DNA of 64,000 nt from assembly GCF_000003195.3 (NCBI RefSeq), contig NC_012878.2:15245262-15309261 (forward strand), read 5' to 3'. The position numbers and the translations under genes are program-made. Below the pieces are notes generated by a model. The model did not search any database. It was not told the origin of the DNA and was given only the letters and a program-made list of their open reading frames with translations. Position 1 is the first letter of the stretch. The number at the start of each line of letters is the position of its first letter. This DNA comes from Sorghum bicolor (taxonomy: Eukaryota > Streptophyta > Magnoliopsida > Poales > Poaceae). Shown here in pieces: positions 53,030-63,898 of the stretch.

Positions 53030-55368
53030 TACCGCGCGCTCAACTCGGCCACCGTGAAGGACAAATTTCCCATACCAGTGGTCGAGGAACTTTTGGATGA
53101 ACTCCGTGGTGCTCGCTTCTTTACGAAGCTGGATCTCCGCTCCGGGTACCACCAGATTCGCGTACATCCTGACGACGTGGCCAAAACGGCGTTCCGAACC
53201 CACCACGGCCGCTTTGAGTTCCTGGTCATGCCGTTCGGCCTCTCCAATGCGCCGTCGACGTTCCAGGCCCTCATGAACACGGTGCTGAAGCCCTTTCTTC
53301 GCCGATGCGTGTTGGTGTTCTTCGACGACATCCTTATTTACAGCACCACGTGGACTGAACACCTCCTCCAGCTGCGCGCCGTCCTCGACGTCCTTCGAGC
53401 CCACAGCCTTCATCTCAAGAGGTCCAAGTGCTCCTTCACAGCGACTTCAGTTCACTATTTGGGCCATGTGATTTCTCATGCAGGGGTCTCCATGGACGTG
53501 TCCAAGGTGGCGGCGGTCCAGTCTTGGCCACAACCGCGTTCAGCCCGTGGTCTTCGAGGCTTCCTCGGCCTCGCGGGATACTACAGGCGCTTCATCAAGG
53601 ACTATGGCGCTATTGCGGCGCCGCTGACCAGCCTCCTGCGCAAGAACGCCTTCTTGTGGACAGCCGAGGCTGAGGACGCGTTTTCTGCATTGAAGCAAGC
53701 CCTTTCAGCCGCCCCGGTGCTGCATCTTCCGGACTTCAACCTCGAGTTCTTCGTCGACTGCGACGCGTCCGGCTCCGGCTTCGGGGCTGTTTTGCATCAA
53801 GGAGAGGGCCCTCTGGCGTTCTTCAGCAGGCCATTCGCTGTTCGCCACCTGAAGGTTGCTGCATATGAGCGCGAGCTGATCGGGTTGGTCCAGGCAGTGC
53901 GGCATTGGCGGCCGTACCTCTGGGGCCGGTCCTTCGTCGTCCGCACCGATCACTATGCGCTCAAGTTCCTGCTAGACCAACGCCTATCAACGATCCCGCA
54001 AAATCACTGGATCAGTAAACTCATGGGTTATGATTTCAGGATTGAGTTCAGGTCAGGGCGCTTCAATGTCGTCGCCGACGCGTTATCAAGGCGGGATGGC
54101 GACGCACCCTTGCTGTCCACGTTGCCGTCGGCTGCGCCGGCACTGGCAGCACTTTCGACACCGACATTCCAACTGTTCGACGAGCTCCGCCAAGAGTTTG
54201 CTGCCTCCGATGAGCTTCGGGCAGTCTGCGAAGAAGTGGCTGCGGGCGGCCGCGGCGCGGACTGGGCGCTGCAGGACGGCCTCCTTCTCCACAAGGGGCG
54301 GGTCTATGTTCCAGCCTCTTCCTCGGTCTTCGACGACGTGCTACAGCTCACGCACACCAACGCACACGAGGAGATCCAAAAGACGCTGCAGCGATTGCGC
54401 ACTGAGTTCTTCATAGAACATGATCGTCGCACTGTCCATGACTACATTAGGGCCTGTGCAACGTGTCAGCGCAACAAGACAGAGGCTATGCACCCGGCTG
54501 GTTTGCTGCAGCCCCTCCCGGTGCCATCGAAGGTGTGGGCTGACATCGCGATGGACTTCGTCGAGGCGCTACCCAAGGTGCACGGCAAAAGCGTTATCTT
54601 GACAGTGGTGGATCGCTTCTCCAAGTACGCCCACTTCATTCCTCCGCGACATCCATACACAGCCTCGTCTGTTGCTCGCGCGTTCTTCCGCGACATCGTG
54701 CGTCTCCATGGTTTTCCGGACTCCATTGTAAGTGACCGTGATCCGGTGTTCACGGGGAATGTGTGGCGCGATCTCTTCAAGCAGGCTGGCGTCCAACTTC
54801 GCATGAGTACCGCCTTCCACCCACAGACGGATGGGCAGTCCGAGGCTGTGAACAAGACGATTGCAATGTATCTCCGCTGCATCACAGGTGATCGTCCAAG
54901 AGATTGGCTTGATTGGCTGCCGTGGGCTGAGTTCTGTTACAACACATCCTTTCACTCAGCGCTGCGTGCCTCTCCATTCATGGTGGTGTATGGTCGGCCG
55001 CCGCCACCACTGCTGCCATATGGTCCCGGGACAGCCCGCACCGAAATTGTGGATTCCATGCTAGCTGACAGGGATGAGTTTCTGGCAGAGGTTCGTGCTC
55101 GTCTTCTCCAAGCCCAGGAACACGCACGCCGCTTCTACGACGCCAAGCACCGACCTCTCGAATTGGCTGTGGGTGACTGGGTGCTGCTCCGGTTGTTCCG
55201 CCACAACCAGTCTGTTGCACCGGGCAGCACCGGCAAGCTGGGCCCCAAATACGCTGGTCCGTTCCAGATCTTGGAACGCATTGGCGAGGTGGCATATCGG
55301 CTCCAACTTCCTGAAGGTGCCCGCATTCATGATGTGTTCCATGTGGGCGTCCTCAAGCCGTTCCGGGG
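53030..55368 (+). pseudogene. Gypsy RT-RNase H-integrase, second half of the split polyprotein
   Basis: The frame continues the RT cut at 38432. [19 protein letters not shown], catalytic FFDDILIYS near 53315. RNase H: FFVDCDASGSGFGAVLHQ near 53755, [10 protein letters not shown] near 54070. Integrase: CATCQRNK finger (54455), AMDFVEAL, SDRDPVFTGN, QSEAVNKT core (54550-54860). GPKYAGPFQILERIGEVAYR (55240) marks the integrase C-terminus. After KPFRG near 55368 the frame shifts, and the chromodomain is in another phase. Because of the inner insertion and this shift the element cannot make its full polyprotein. Confidence 0.92.
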
Positions 55369-55369
55369 C

Positions 55370-55595
55370 CGCTGCCTGCAGCTGCACCAACATTGCCTCC
55401 GCTACGTCATGGTCGGCCCCTTCTTCGTCCACAGCAGGTGCTGCGTTCTCGGCTCAGCCGCGGCGAGTGGCATGTGCTCGTCCAGTGGGCGGATCTTCCA
55501 CCTTCAGAAGCTACTTGGGAGCCGGTGTCAGACTTCCGTGCTGCTTACCCTTCCTTTCAGCTCGAGGACGAGCTGTTTCCGAAGGAGGGGAGAGA
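55370..55595 (+). pseudogene. Frameshifted chromodomain of the Reina-like element
   Basis: In the shifted phase the sequence reads PLRHGRPLLRPQQVL then GEWHVLVQWADLPPSEATWE and SFQLEDELFPKEGRD, a chromodomain of the chromovirus type. A single-base loss near 55370 explains the phase change; I cannot exclude a sequencing error. The frame runs on into the LTR. Confidence 0.8.
55581..55595 (+). promoter_or_regulatory. Polypurine tract of the Reina-like element
   Basis: GAAGGAGGGGAGAGA lies directly before the 3' LTR. Confidence 0.85.
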
Positions 55596-55987
55596 TGTTA
55601 TGACCGGTATGGTCTATCAGAGGAGGGAGAAGGAACGTGGCTGAACCAGACCAGGAAGGCAGCCTGGACGTGGTCACCACCTGGCCTATTGGCCAAGTTA
55701 TCTAGAGTTTGCATTAGTTAAGATTTACTTTCCATAATAGATTAGATCTATTCCTATTAGATTGGAACTGCTATTGTATAAAGAGTGGAACTCGTATTGA
55801 ATGAGAGGTTAGCCTGGGATTGAGATATTCTTATCTCCCTTGGGCTCCCGGCCCTTGTCTCCTGTTTCCCGTCTCCCTGTTGCGTGAGTTCCCTCGACAA
55901 CGGCACCTGCACGCCGCCGCCCAGCTCGCCCTCACGTCCCTGTCTCTCCCCCATACTTCCTCCGAAGCAAGCTCCGGCGTCGTAACA
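55596..55987 (+). repeat. 3' LTR of the Reina-like element (392 bp)
   Basis: I found no difference from the 5' LTR by eye. It is followed by ACTAG, the right target duplication. Confidence 0.93.
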
Positions 55988-55992
55988 ACTAG

Positions 55993-56979
55993 TGTCTCTA
56001 GATGTTTTCCCCATGGAGATTTCAATACCGAACCCAAGGAGATTTCAGTACCAAATTTGAATAATGTTCATATACGTGGAATTTTGATTTCCACGTAACC
56101 TTACTCAGTTATTCTAATATACAATGGTGTTCATGTAACCTTAAGCAGTAGTGTCTCCTGATCCTTTTTCCAATGAAATTTTCAGTATTGTTGATAGTAC
56201 ATTACGAATCATGATGAAAAGCAAAATGGAGTGAGAACAATGTTGCCAGTCGTGTGATATAACCTATTCCTACTAAGGTATCATTGTTGCTAGGAGCACA
56301 TGAATTATATCTGGTTGCAAACATGTAGCATGCAGTTTAGATGTTTACTTATGGCATGGTGGAATTTACATTACTGAGTACATATTATTTTTTAGTGGAA
56401 ATACACTAGTGAGAATTATAATCAAGTCCTGTTTACCTTTATCGGTAATGGTGCGTTCTTGGTAGTGAGTAGTGACTATTTGTTAGTTTTTTTTTTTTTA
56501 CTGACTTGCCTGAAACGGATTCTTAGCCTGACTGTTCTAGAGTCTAGACAAGGATCCTTATTTCAGTCCGACGAAGTTGTTTTTGGAAGATCTCAAACAG
56601 TGGCGAGCTCGTAGCCTAACTGTTCTAGAGCCTATACACCAAAAAAAAAGGGTCCCAATTTTCGTATAATAAAGCTGTTTTGGATGAAGACCTAAAACTG
56701 GTATGTGTTCGTATTTTTCTAGATTTATTTTAGGATTTAACGGTGTTATGCTTTTAGTAGTAGACGATGTCTCTGTTAACAGTGAAGCGCCTGTGGTGAC
56801 TTCGTGAATATCGTGATCTGCCAGCTCAGTTCTTCGAAGGTGCTTATAGGGATAGAGTTTATGTAAGTGTTCATAAAGATGAGCGTGCATATGTTGTGTA
56901 CTGTAACCCTTTAAAAAGTTGAAGAGTTTGAAAAGAAGTTCACAGAGACGTTCGGTGTGCATTTAGTGCACCACCGGGT
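55993..56979 (+). other. Displaced 3' flank of TPT, no gene recognised
   Basis: It continues the sequence that ended at 35801, so the distal TPT 3' UTR or 3' flank was moved here by the insertion. AT-rich, with several TTTAAT and AATAA-like stretches. A direct repeat (ACTGTTCTAGAG at about 56531 and 56619) is the only structure noted. Confidence 0.5.
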
Positions 56980-57010
56980 GGGATATTTAACTTTTTACCA
57001 TTTTTATAAA

Positions 57011-57459
57011 GGGGCATTTGGCTACCGGACATGCAAAGTGGCGCGCATTAGCTGAAAGACACTTTTTCATGTAACACTCACCACCAAAACAGTTGCCATT
57101 TGTAAACCATAAGGCCAATGGCTATGAAATTTTAACAGCAACAAGATATGATAGTTATCTACAAATCATCTAATACTCACTTCCATAGAAAATCTTGTTA
57201 AGGACATGAAATCATGTCCACCAGCAACCTTAACAGCCATGATTTGCTGGTGGACATGATTTCGTGTCCTTAACGAGATTTTCTATGGAAGTGAGTATTA
57301 GATGATTTGTAGATAACTATCGTATCTTGTTGTTATTAAAATTTCATAGCCGTTGGCCTTATGGTTTACAAATGGCAATTGTTTTGGTGGTGAGTGTTAC
57401 ATGAAAAAGTGTCTTCCAGCAATGGTCACCACTTTGCATGTTCGGTAGCCATTTTTCCC
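57011..57459. mobile_element. Foldback element, near-perfect 217-bp inverted arms, 9-bp target duplication
   Basis: Arms 57011-57227 and 57244-57459 surround a 16-nt centre and could form a hairpin over the whole element. TTTTATAAA (57002-57010 and 57460-57468) flanks both sides, the 9-bp duplication typical of Mutator-family insertion. Ends are GGGGCATTTGGCTACCG and CGGTAGCCATTTTTCCC. It is non-coding and interrupts the left inverted repeat of the surrounding element. Confidence 0.85.
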
Positions 57460-58136
57460 TTTTATAAATGACGCTCCATCAAAAACCACTATTAGAATGG
57501 CATCTATATTTTTGCCACTGTGAGAGAATCTTCGTTCAGTTTTTGCCAATTTCGCTGATTTGGCAAGACATGTCAGCGATAGAGAGGCCAAGTGAAAAGT
57601 CCAAAATACCCTTGTTAGGACGTGGAAGACATGTTGAAGAGATTCACACGTTACTTTCCACGTAGCCACCACACTGCAATCGCACACGCCTCTATAGTTG
57701 AACATGCATGCTGCTGGTCCGCGGCGGCGGTCAGGTCCTCGATACATCAAGCAGATGCCATAGGGTGGCCTTGTCATGGTGCTGAGTGCACGTGAATTTG
57801 GTCCCGCCCCAGCTCCAACAACGGCTCAGATTCTTGTGGCACAACCCGTTCCACACACGAGCGTACCACTCGCCTCTCCTGGTGACACCGTGACACCACT
57901 GCCGCCGAGCGCTCAGCAGACATTTGGTACATGGCAAAACGAACGGTGCCAGATTCCATCATGAGCGGCTACGCAATGCCAAAACTCCATCTCAAGTGAA
58001 CATCATCAGCATTCGGTGGCAGTTCTCTTAGCTTCAATGCGTTTATGCATGGTGGATTTGCACCCTTCGACTTTTGCACGATGTGAAACGGAGGAAGTAA
58101 TGGGCGGCTTGGAGAGTGGAGGTGCCATCGCATTAA

Positions 58137-58369
58137 GGGGTTGTTTAGTTCCTAAAAAAATTTACAAAGTTTTCAAGATTTTCCGTCACATCGAATCTTG
58201 CGACATATGCATGAAACATTAAATATAGATAAAAAATAACTAATTGTCCGATAATTTGCGAGATGAACCTTTTAAGCTAATTAGTCCATAATTGGATACT
58301 AGTTATCAAATATAAAAGAAGGAGCTACGGTAACCAAAACAAAAAAAAATCACCTACTAAACAAACCCT
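58137..58369. mobile_element. Tourist-like MITE, fourth copy
   Basis: From GGGGTTGTTTAGTTCC to ACTAAACAAACCC, with the family interior (CCGTCACATCGAATCTTG, GCATGAAACATTAAATATAG). The flanking duplication (TAA/TGA) is imperfect. It lies inside the Mutator-like element. Confidence 0.72.
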
Positions 58370-58574
58370 GAACCTAAAGCATACAGTGGAAGGGGTATAT
58401 TAGACTTTTCACATGGCCTCTCCACCCTACCAGGCTGACATGTCTTGCCATATCAGCGAAATTGGCAAAAACTGAAGAAACCTTCTCTTATCGGTGGCAA
58501 AAATGTAGATGCCATTCTAATAGTGGTTTATGAAGAAGTGTCATTTGTAAGAGTGGCAAAATATTAAATATCCC

Positions 58575-59097
58575 GATTTATTCAGTGGCCTGTGGCCCAA
58601 CTGCCCAAGGGTTGTGGGCACCGGATAAAAGGGCCCTATGCTTCGTCTGTGCAGGCTCTGATCGGCCTAAGGTGGCGGTCGTGCGCGAGGTGCAAATTTG
58701 ACAGGCGGCGTAGCACGTGTTCTGGAGTTGGAAGCGCGGGAAGAATTGGAAGATAGGGGCCTCGCCCTTGGGTCAAGGACTTATCAGGTTAAACTGCCTA
58801 TAAATATTAATTACTTCAAATATTTTTTTTTTTGCGAGCAATTACTTCAAAGATTGCCAAGAGGAAATAACAAACAACTACATAAAAATGGTGATCTCAG
58901 TAAGATGAAGTACATGCGAGGCGCACATATCACTATTCAACTTTGCTGTTAACAAATATATCTATCTAGCTCTAGCGGAATAGAAGTTGAGCATTCTGCT
59001 ATTGAAACTAATAAGATTGTAGGATCAACAATCAATGTCCTCTTTAGACAATCAATACTGCAAGTATGAACAATCCAATATATAATTAGTTCAACCA
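58575..59097 (+). other. Spacer, nothing recognised
   Basis: It includes GGATAAAAGGGCCC at 58623 and a T-run near 58824, but no open frame, RNA gene or element ends that I can support. Confidence 0.45.
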
Positions 59098-62000
59098 TAT
59101 AACACTCCAAAATTTTTAATTTTGGATTGTTATTAGAAAACACTAAATTAATTAAGGATTTAAAATTTTTTTGTAAAATATTCCAAGATTTTATTCATTG
59201 TTGTTATTATAAAAGGGGAAAAATGTGGAATTTTAAAACTCTTATAAAATTAAGTGAAGGGTGTTTTGTTTTGTTATTGTGTGCTTTGTGCCCTAGCTTT
59301 GTTTGGCTTGTGTAAAAAAAAGAATTACAAAATTTCCAGCGAGCCACGATTAAGTCCTTTCGGTTTTCGGTAAAATAAAAACACTAAAAGTCCTTTTTGA
59401 AAACTAATTTGTAATTGAGTTGAAAAACAATTTTAAAATGTGTTATTAAGAAAATATGTTTTGTTCTAAAAGTAGTAAGGAAAACAAGCTCTTAAATAAT
59501 CTCAAATTAGGAATTAAAAAGGGTTTTGAAATTTTGGTTTAGTAAAATAGTTTAGAAATCATGTTTATAAAAAGAAAAAGGGATTTCTTCCTCTCTGGGC
59601 CGTCCCATTCTTCCCCGGCCCAGCTCCCTTTCCCCCCTCTCTCTCTTGCCGCGTGGGCCGCCAGCGCTTCTGGCCCAGCTTGCCCGCGCACCAGCCAGGC
59701 CGCGGCCCAGCCCCCTGCGCCCGCGCCTTCCCACTGCCAGGCGGGCCCCGCCTGCCAGCCGCGCCTGAGCCGCTGACAACGCGGGCCCACATGTCAGCGG
59801 GACGCTGCGTCGTCTCCTACCTCCGCATCGGCCGGAGCTCACTGCTGCCGCCCGATTTCACGATCGTGCGCGCAGATCGAGGATGGCCGTGCCCATAAAA
59901 GGGCTTAGCCCTGTGCGCCGCACGCCCGCATAACCCTAGCGAAGCCCCGCCGCCACGCGAGACCTAGCCGCGCCGAGCCGCCGCCATTGCCGCGCACTGG
60001 AGCTCGAGTCGCCGCCGTCGGTCTTCTCGCGTGCTGCGTCTCCGGCGACGAGGAAGTCTCCCCGAGCTTCGCTGCGTGGTAAGGAATCCACCGGTGCCCC
60101 TCCCGTTCATCCTCCCTCTCTCAGTCGCGCGCGCGCGCCCTCGCCGGAGTAGTGCGGCCGCCGCCGAGCCGCCCCGCCTCGCGCACCCGCCTCCCCGGCC
60201 ACTCTCGGCCCTCGCCGACGCGCTCATCGGCCTCGCCACGTCCCGCGCGTCCTTCCCATGCCCTCGGCGTGGCCTCCCGAGCCCCGCAGCGCCGCACAGC
60301 GAGCTCGCCGCAAAGCCGGCCATGGCGCCGCCGCGGCCAGGCCGCCCTCCGCCACCACGCACCGGCCCGGTCCACCATGGACCGGTGGACCACGCCCCAG
60401 CCCGCGGTCCACAGCGCCGCCCGTGGACCGTCCAACCCCAGCGCGCCACGTGGCCAGCCCGCCCGGCCGCCCGCGCCGCTCCCTGCTCTTTTGCAAAAAG
60501 GTCCCTCTGGTTTTATGAAATCAACCCGCAGTCCATCCCCATTCAAAAGTAATTAGGTTTCAGTCCTGTTTTTAGCAGTCTAGCCCCTGGATCCATTGGT
60601 ATTCGTGGATTTAATCCAAATTGCGTATTTAATTCTGTTTTAATTATTTAAAATACAAAAAAATAGTTCTGCTTATTCACGGCTTTGCCACTGACCTAGT
60701 TTTGGCCATAGAATCCGCGTATTAATTCCAATTGAGCCCATTCTTGTCGCGTTAGTTTAATATCGCCGCGCTCTACGCAGTAGTATACATATTCATCATG
60801 TAACTTATTTCTGAATTTATTGATTTAAATATAATTTGATTAATAGCTTTTAAATTAAAATAATCTAGGGTTGTAATTCGGTTCTCGTTGCATTGTGACT
60901 ATGTCGATGTAATATACATGTTAGCAGTGCTATATTTATTGTCTCATGTTTATGAGTATAATTAATCCGATTAATGTTTCAAATGCATTCCTATTTAATT
61001 AATTTAAAAACACGTTAGGTTTACACTTTGGTATTTATAATCAAATGTGAACTCAAATACCTCTTAATTATAATTTGGTTATTTAAACATGAAGCACATA
61101 AATAATTTAGTAATATTTATCTAGAGTCTTTTTGATTTAAAAGTAAATAATGTTTATAATTTTGATCTTTTGTAAATAAATAAATGCCCACGTTATTAAT
61201 ATCAACTTTAATGTTTCTTTATTAGTTATAACTTGATTAGTTTAAATATGATATGTAATCACTCGATTAGTTGCTTTCATATATTCTATTTTTCAAAACT
61301 ATAAATGCTTGATTGGCTTCAGTGATATATAATTAATTATGAATAGAATATGACTGACATTTAACCCTCACCTTTATAATTCTTTATAATTTGGTCAACT
61401 CAATTTTCAGATATTATTTTGAATAATCCTTCACCCGTTTTCTTAAAATACGACCAGCATATAGTCGCCTTTTCCGTTACACTTCGAGCCTCGATAGTCG
61501 TGTCCGTTTAACGATAGCTCCGTTCTTAATCGTTCTTGCGTGTCACGATCGTAGCAATAAGTCGTGTCGTTTAGTGCGCTCTTTCTAAGCTTTTCTTTTG
61601 ATTGATGCTTGTTCTTAGTCGTGATTGTTTGTTTGTCTGTTTGTGTTGCTTGGTTGCTACGCGTAGAAGAAGTGTGGTTCGTCAACAGTGAAGACCAGGA
61701 GCTGAGGACCGACAGTCGAAGCAGAAGGAAAGAAGCTAAAGAATTCTGAGCAGTTATACACTGGGAATAAAGGCAAGTGCAGACACCCTTTGATCATATT
61801 GTACCTATGAACTTTAAATACATTTACTTTCCAGTGCATGTGTCTTAATACTGCAAACCCTAAGGACATGACTAGTCTTCTACTATATTCCTTGTATACC
61901 TGGGTTTATATATGGGTAGTATAGTGAACAGTAGATATGCTTAGTTGCTCTACTCATCTAATCTATATAATAATAATAATAATGATCTTGCTTAATGAAT

Positions 62001-63309
62001 TCTTCAATGATGATAAATGATTAAATGGTGAACAATGGTCACTTCGGTGATGGAGATGTTGCGGTGCTTGCGAGCATCGTGGTTTGGTTGAGGACAGGGG
62101 GAGCGGGTACTGTTGGTGGTCCGGTTTGTCGGGCGTACCCGTCTCTGCTCTCCGTAAGGACTTAGTCAGGGAGCGGCCCCCTGGGACTTACAGTGCAGCT
62201 CCAAGCTATATGGCTCTGGCTTGACTAATTAGCAGGACCTCCACTAGTAGGGTGTTACTTTCCGGGTAGGCGTGAGGAAGTAACTTGGGTAATGAATATT
62301 AAGTTGTCGGTTGATCGGTACGCCATGGCTATGGGTATCGACTGCCGAGCGCCCCGGCAAAAACTTGCGAGTGGCATCCTATTAGTTGGACCCTGTGAAA
62401 GGTCTCGTAGTGAGACCCCGCCTGCTCACCTTGGAAGTGTTTTGGGGAGTCGCGACCCCGGGCAAATGGGAATCACGACTTGGAGTGAACGTGCACACCT
62501 CTGCAGAGTGTAAAACTGATATATCAGCCGTGCTCACGGTCACGAGCGGCCCAGACCCTCACTTGATGAGCAAATTGGATTCACTGGAACTTGGAGGCGA
62601 AACTTGGTTGAGGTTGCTACCTCGTGCTTTGACGGAATGGCTATTCCGTGTTGGCAGGATTGGTATCCTGTGTTCTTAATTGGGATTGTTATCCCATGAT
62701 ATTAATGGGGTTGCTACCCCGAGTTACTATCCGAGGTTGCTACCTCGGTGATCTTAATAATAATAGTGATTATAATGATGACTAATAATATTGCTAATTA
62801 ACCTTCATCTAAATAAGGGTTGGGATGCTTTACCCATATTTAGTAATAGATTGTTTTAATAATAGAGTTGTAATAAAAGTTTACCAACTTAAAAGCTCAC
62901 CTGCAGTTAAACAGTGTCAGCTTTTCCTTTGATTAAGCCTTGCATGTCATTATACTTTCCGCCTGTACTTGTTGAGTTCGACATGAACTCACCCTTGCTA
63001 TTTCCCCCACACTCCAGTGTGTAGTAAAGTGCTGCTCAGAAGAAGAACAAAGATGCTATGGAGTTTTCTAGAAGTATATGAAAAGTGCTTGGCGTACGGA
63101 GCCCCCAGTCAACCGTCCCTGAGAAGAATGGAGCCTAAGACGTTTAGCTTCTGTTTCTGCGTACTCTGATGTTTGTAAGTGTTAATATAAATATGTTTTC
63201 CGCTATATATAACATTGTTTCTGATATTTCTATTCTTTTGTTATATGTGTGGACTTCCTGGGCACACATATGACGACTCTGGTCTTATTTTAAATGCCAG
63301 GGTGTGACA
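59098..63309 (+). mobile_element. 5' LTR of a further Gypsy element (about 4.2 kb, left end approximate)
   Basis: The right end CCAGGGTGTGACA is certain because a methionine-tRNA primer site follows. The left end is inferred: TATAACACTCCAAAATTTTT at 59098 looks like a worn TGTAACACCCC start. The layout parallels the chromovirus LTR: AT-rich start, GC-rich block 59590-60480, AT-rich middle, mixed end. A TATA-like CATAAAAGGGC lies at 59894. Short frames in the GC-rich block lack any motif. Confidence 0.7.
62610..62748 (+). repeat. Array of six short covarying hairpins in the LTR end
   Basis: Stems of 5-7 bp around a 4-nt loop: GAGGT-TGCT-ACCTC (62610), CGGAAT-GGCT-ATTCCG (62633), CAGGAT-TGGT-ATCCTG (62655), TGGGAT-TGTT-ATCCCA (62681), GGGGT-TGCT-ACCCC (62707), CCGAGGT-TGCT-ACCTCGG (62731). 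Stem sequences differ yet always pair. All close with T-A around a loop ending in T. Confidence 0.85.
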
Positions 63310-63313
63310 GGAA

Positions 63314-63325
63314 TGGTATCAGAGC
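63314..63325 (+). promoter_or_regulatory. Primer-binding site of the last Gypsy element
   Basis: TGGTATCAGAGC, an exact match to the usual methionine-tRNA primer site, lies four bases after the LTR. Confidence 0.9.
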
Positions 63326-63898
63326 AATGTCGACTGTAGGACGTATGCCTAGATAGCACTGGTCGATTTCTAAAGCTTATTCTAATATAAAACTATTTTC
63401 TCATCTCTTGACTATTTGATTCTGACTATTTCTTCATCCTTGTCATGTTGTATCCCCTCCTTGAATAGCTTCCTTTGAGCTATTTCTATTAATCTCCTTG
63501 GCTTTTGTTTAGTTGTTTTACTGAAGTTTTCAAAACTTGCTTTATTTCAAAATTCGTTGGCCCTTCATCATCTTGAACTTACCTTTTAAGATGACCACCA
63601 CTACTGAAAGAAGTACGTGTAGTATCGTTGGTGTGTTGCGTGCTTGTTTTGCTTGGTTTGTTGTTTTGTGTGTCGTCTCAGTTCTAGTGTTTTGAGGAGT
63701 TCTGGAAGAAATCGTTTGGGGATTAGTTCGATCTCTGTTAAGTGGGGTAGTGATCTCTCTTATCCTATCCATATCTTTTGTCAATCTTAATCCTGTCCAG
63801 CTATTCTCTCCTACCCTATGTCATACTCTTTGCCTATATTACTCTAGCTCATTCTACTATTGCCTAATGTCAGATGATTGATCCAAGTGGTGACATCA
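63326..63898 (+). other. Untranslated leader of the last Gypsy element
   Basis: Pyrimidine-rich, with no long frame. Near its end AATGTCAG-ATG could be an acceptor next to a short frame that stops after 14 codons. Confidence 0.5.

Larger units (their letters stand above)
35802..55987 (+). mobile_element. Reina-like Gypsy element, split by a nested chromovirus
   Basis: LTRs TGTTATGACCGG...GTCGTAACA of 392 bp each at 35802-36193 and 55596-55987 appear identical by eye. The target duplication ACTAG is at 35797-35801 and 55988-55992. Removing the 14,597-bp inner element and its 5-bp duplication leaves about 5.58 kb, the usual size for short-LTR Reina-type chromoviruses. The polyprotein order is gag, protease, RT, RNase H, integrase, chromodomain. 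Confidence 0.93.
56980..58574. mobile_element. Mutator-like element with long inverted repeats, carrying two nested elements
   Basis: The right end (58396-58574) is the inverted copy of the left end (56980-57010 continuing at 57469-57620) over about 180 bp, e.g. ACCACTATTAGAATGGCATC against its complement near 58515-58535, and GGGATATTTAA against TTAAATATCCC at the tips. Long inverted repeats suggest a MULE. I could not find a matching 9-bp duplication outside, and no transposase is present. A foldback element and a Tourist-like MITE are inserted in it. Confidence 0.62.

Noticed and set aside
59964..60552. Several overlapping Arg/Pro/Ala-rich frames on both strands
   Set aside because: They lie in the GC-rich part of an LTR, overlap in all phases and have no recognisable motif.
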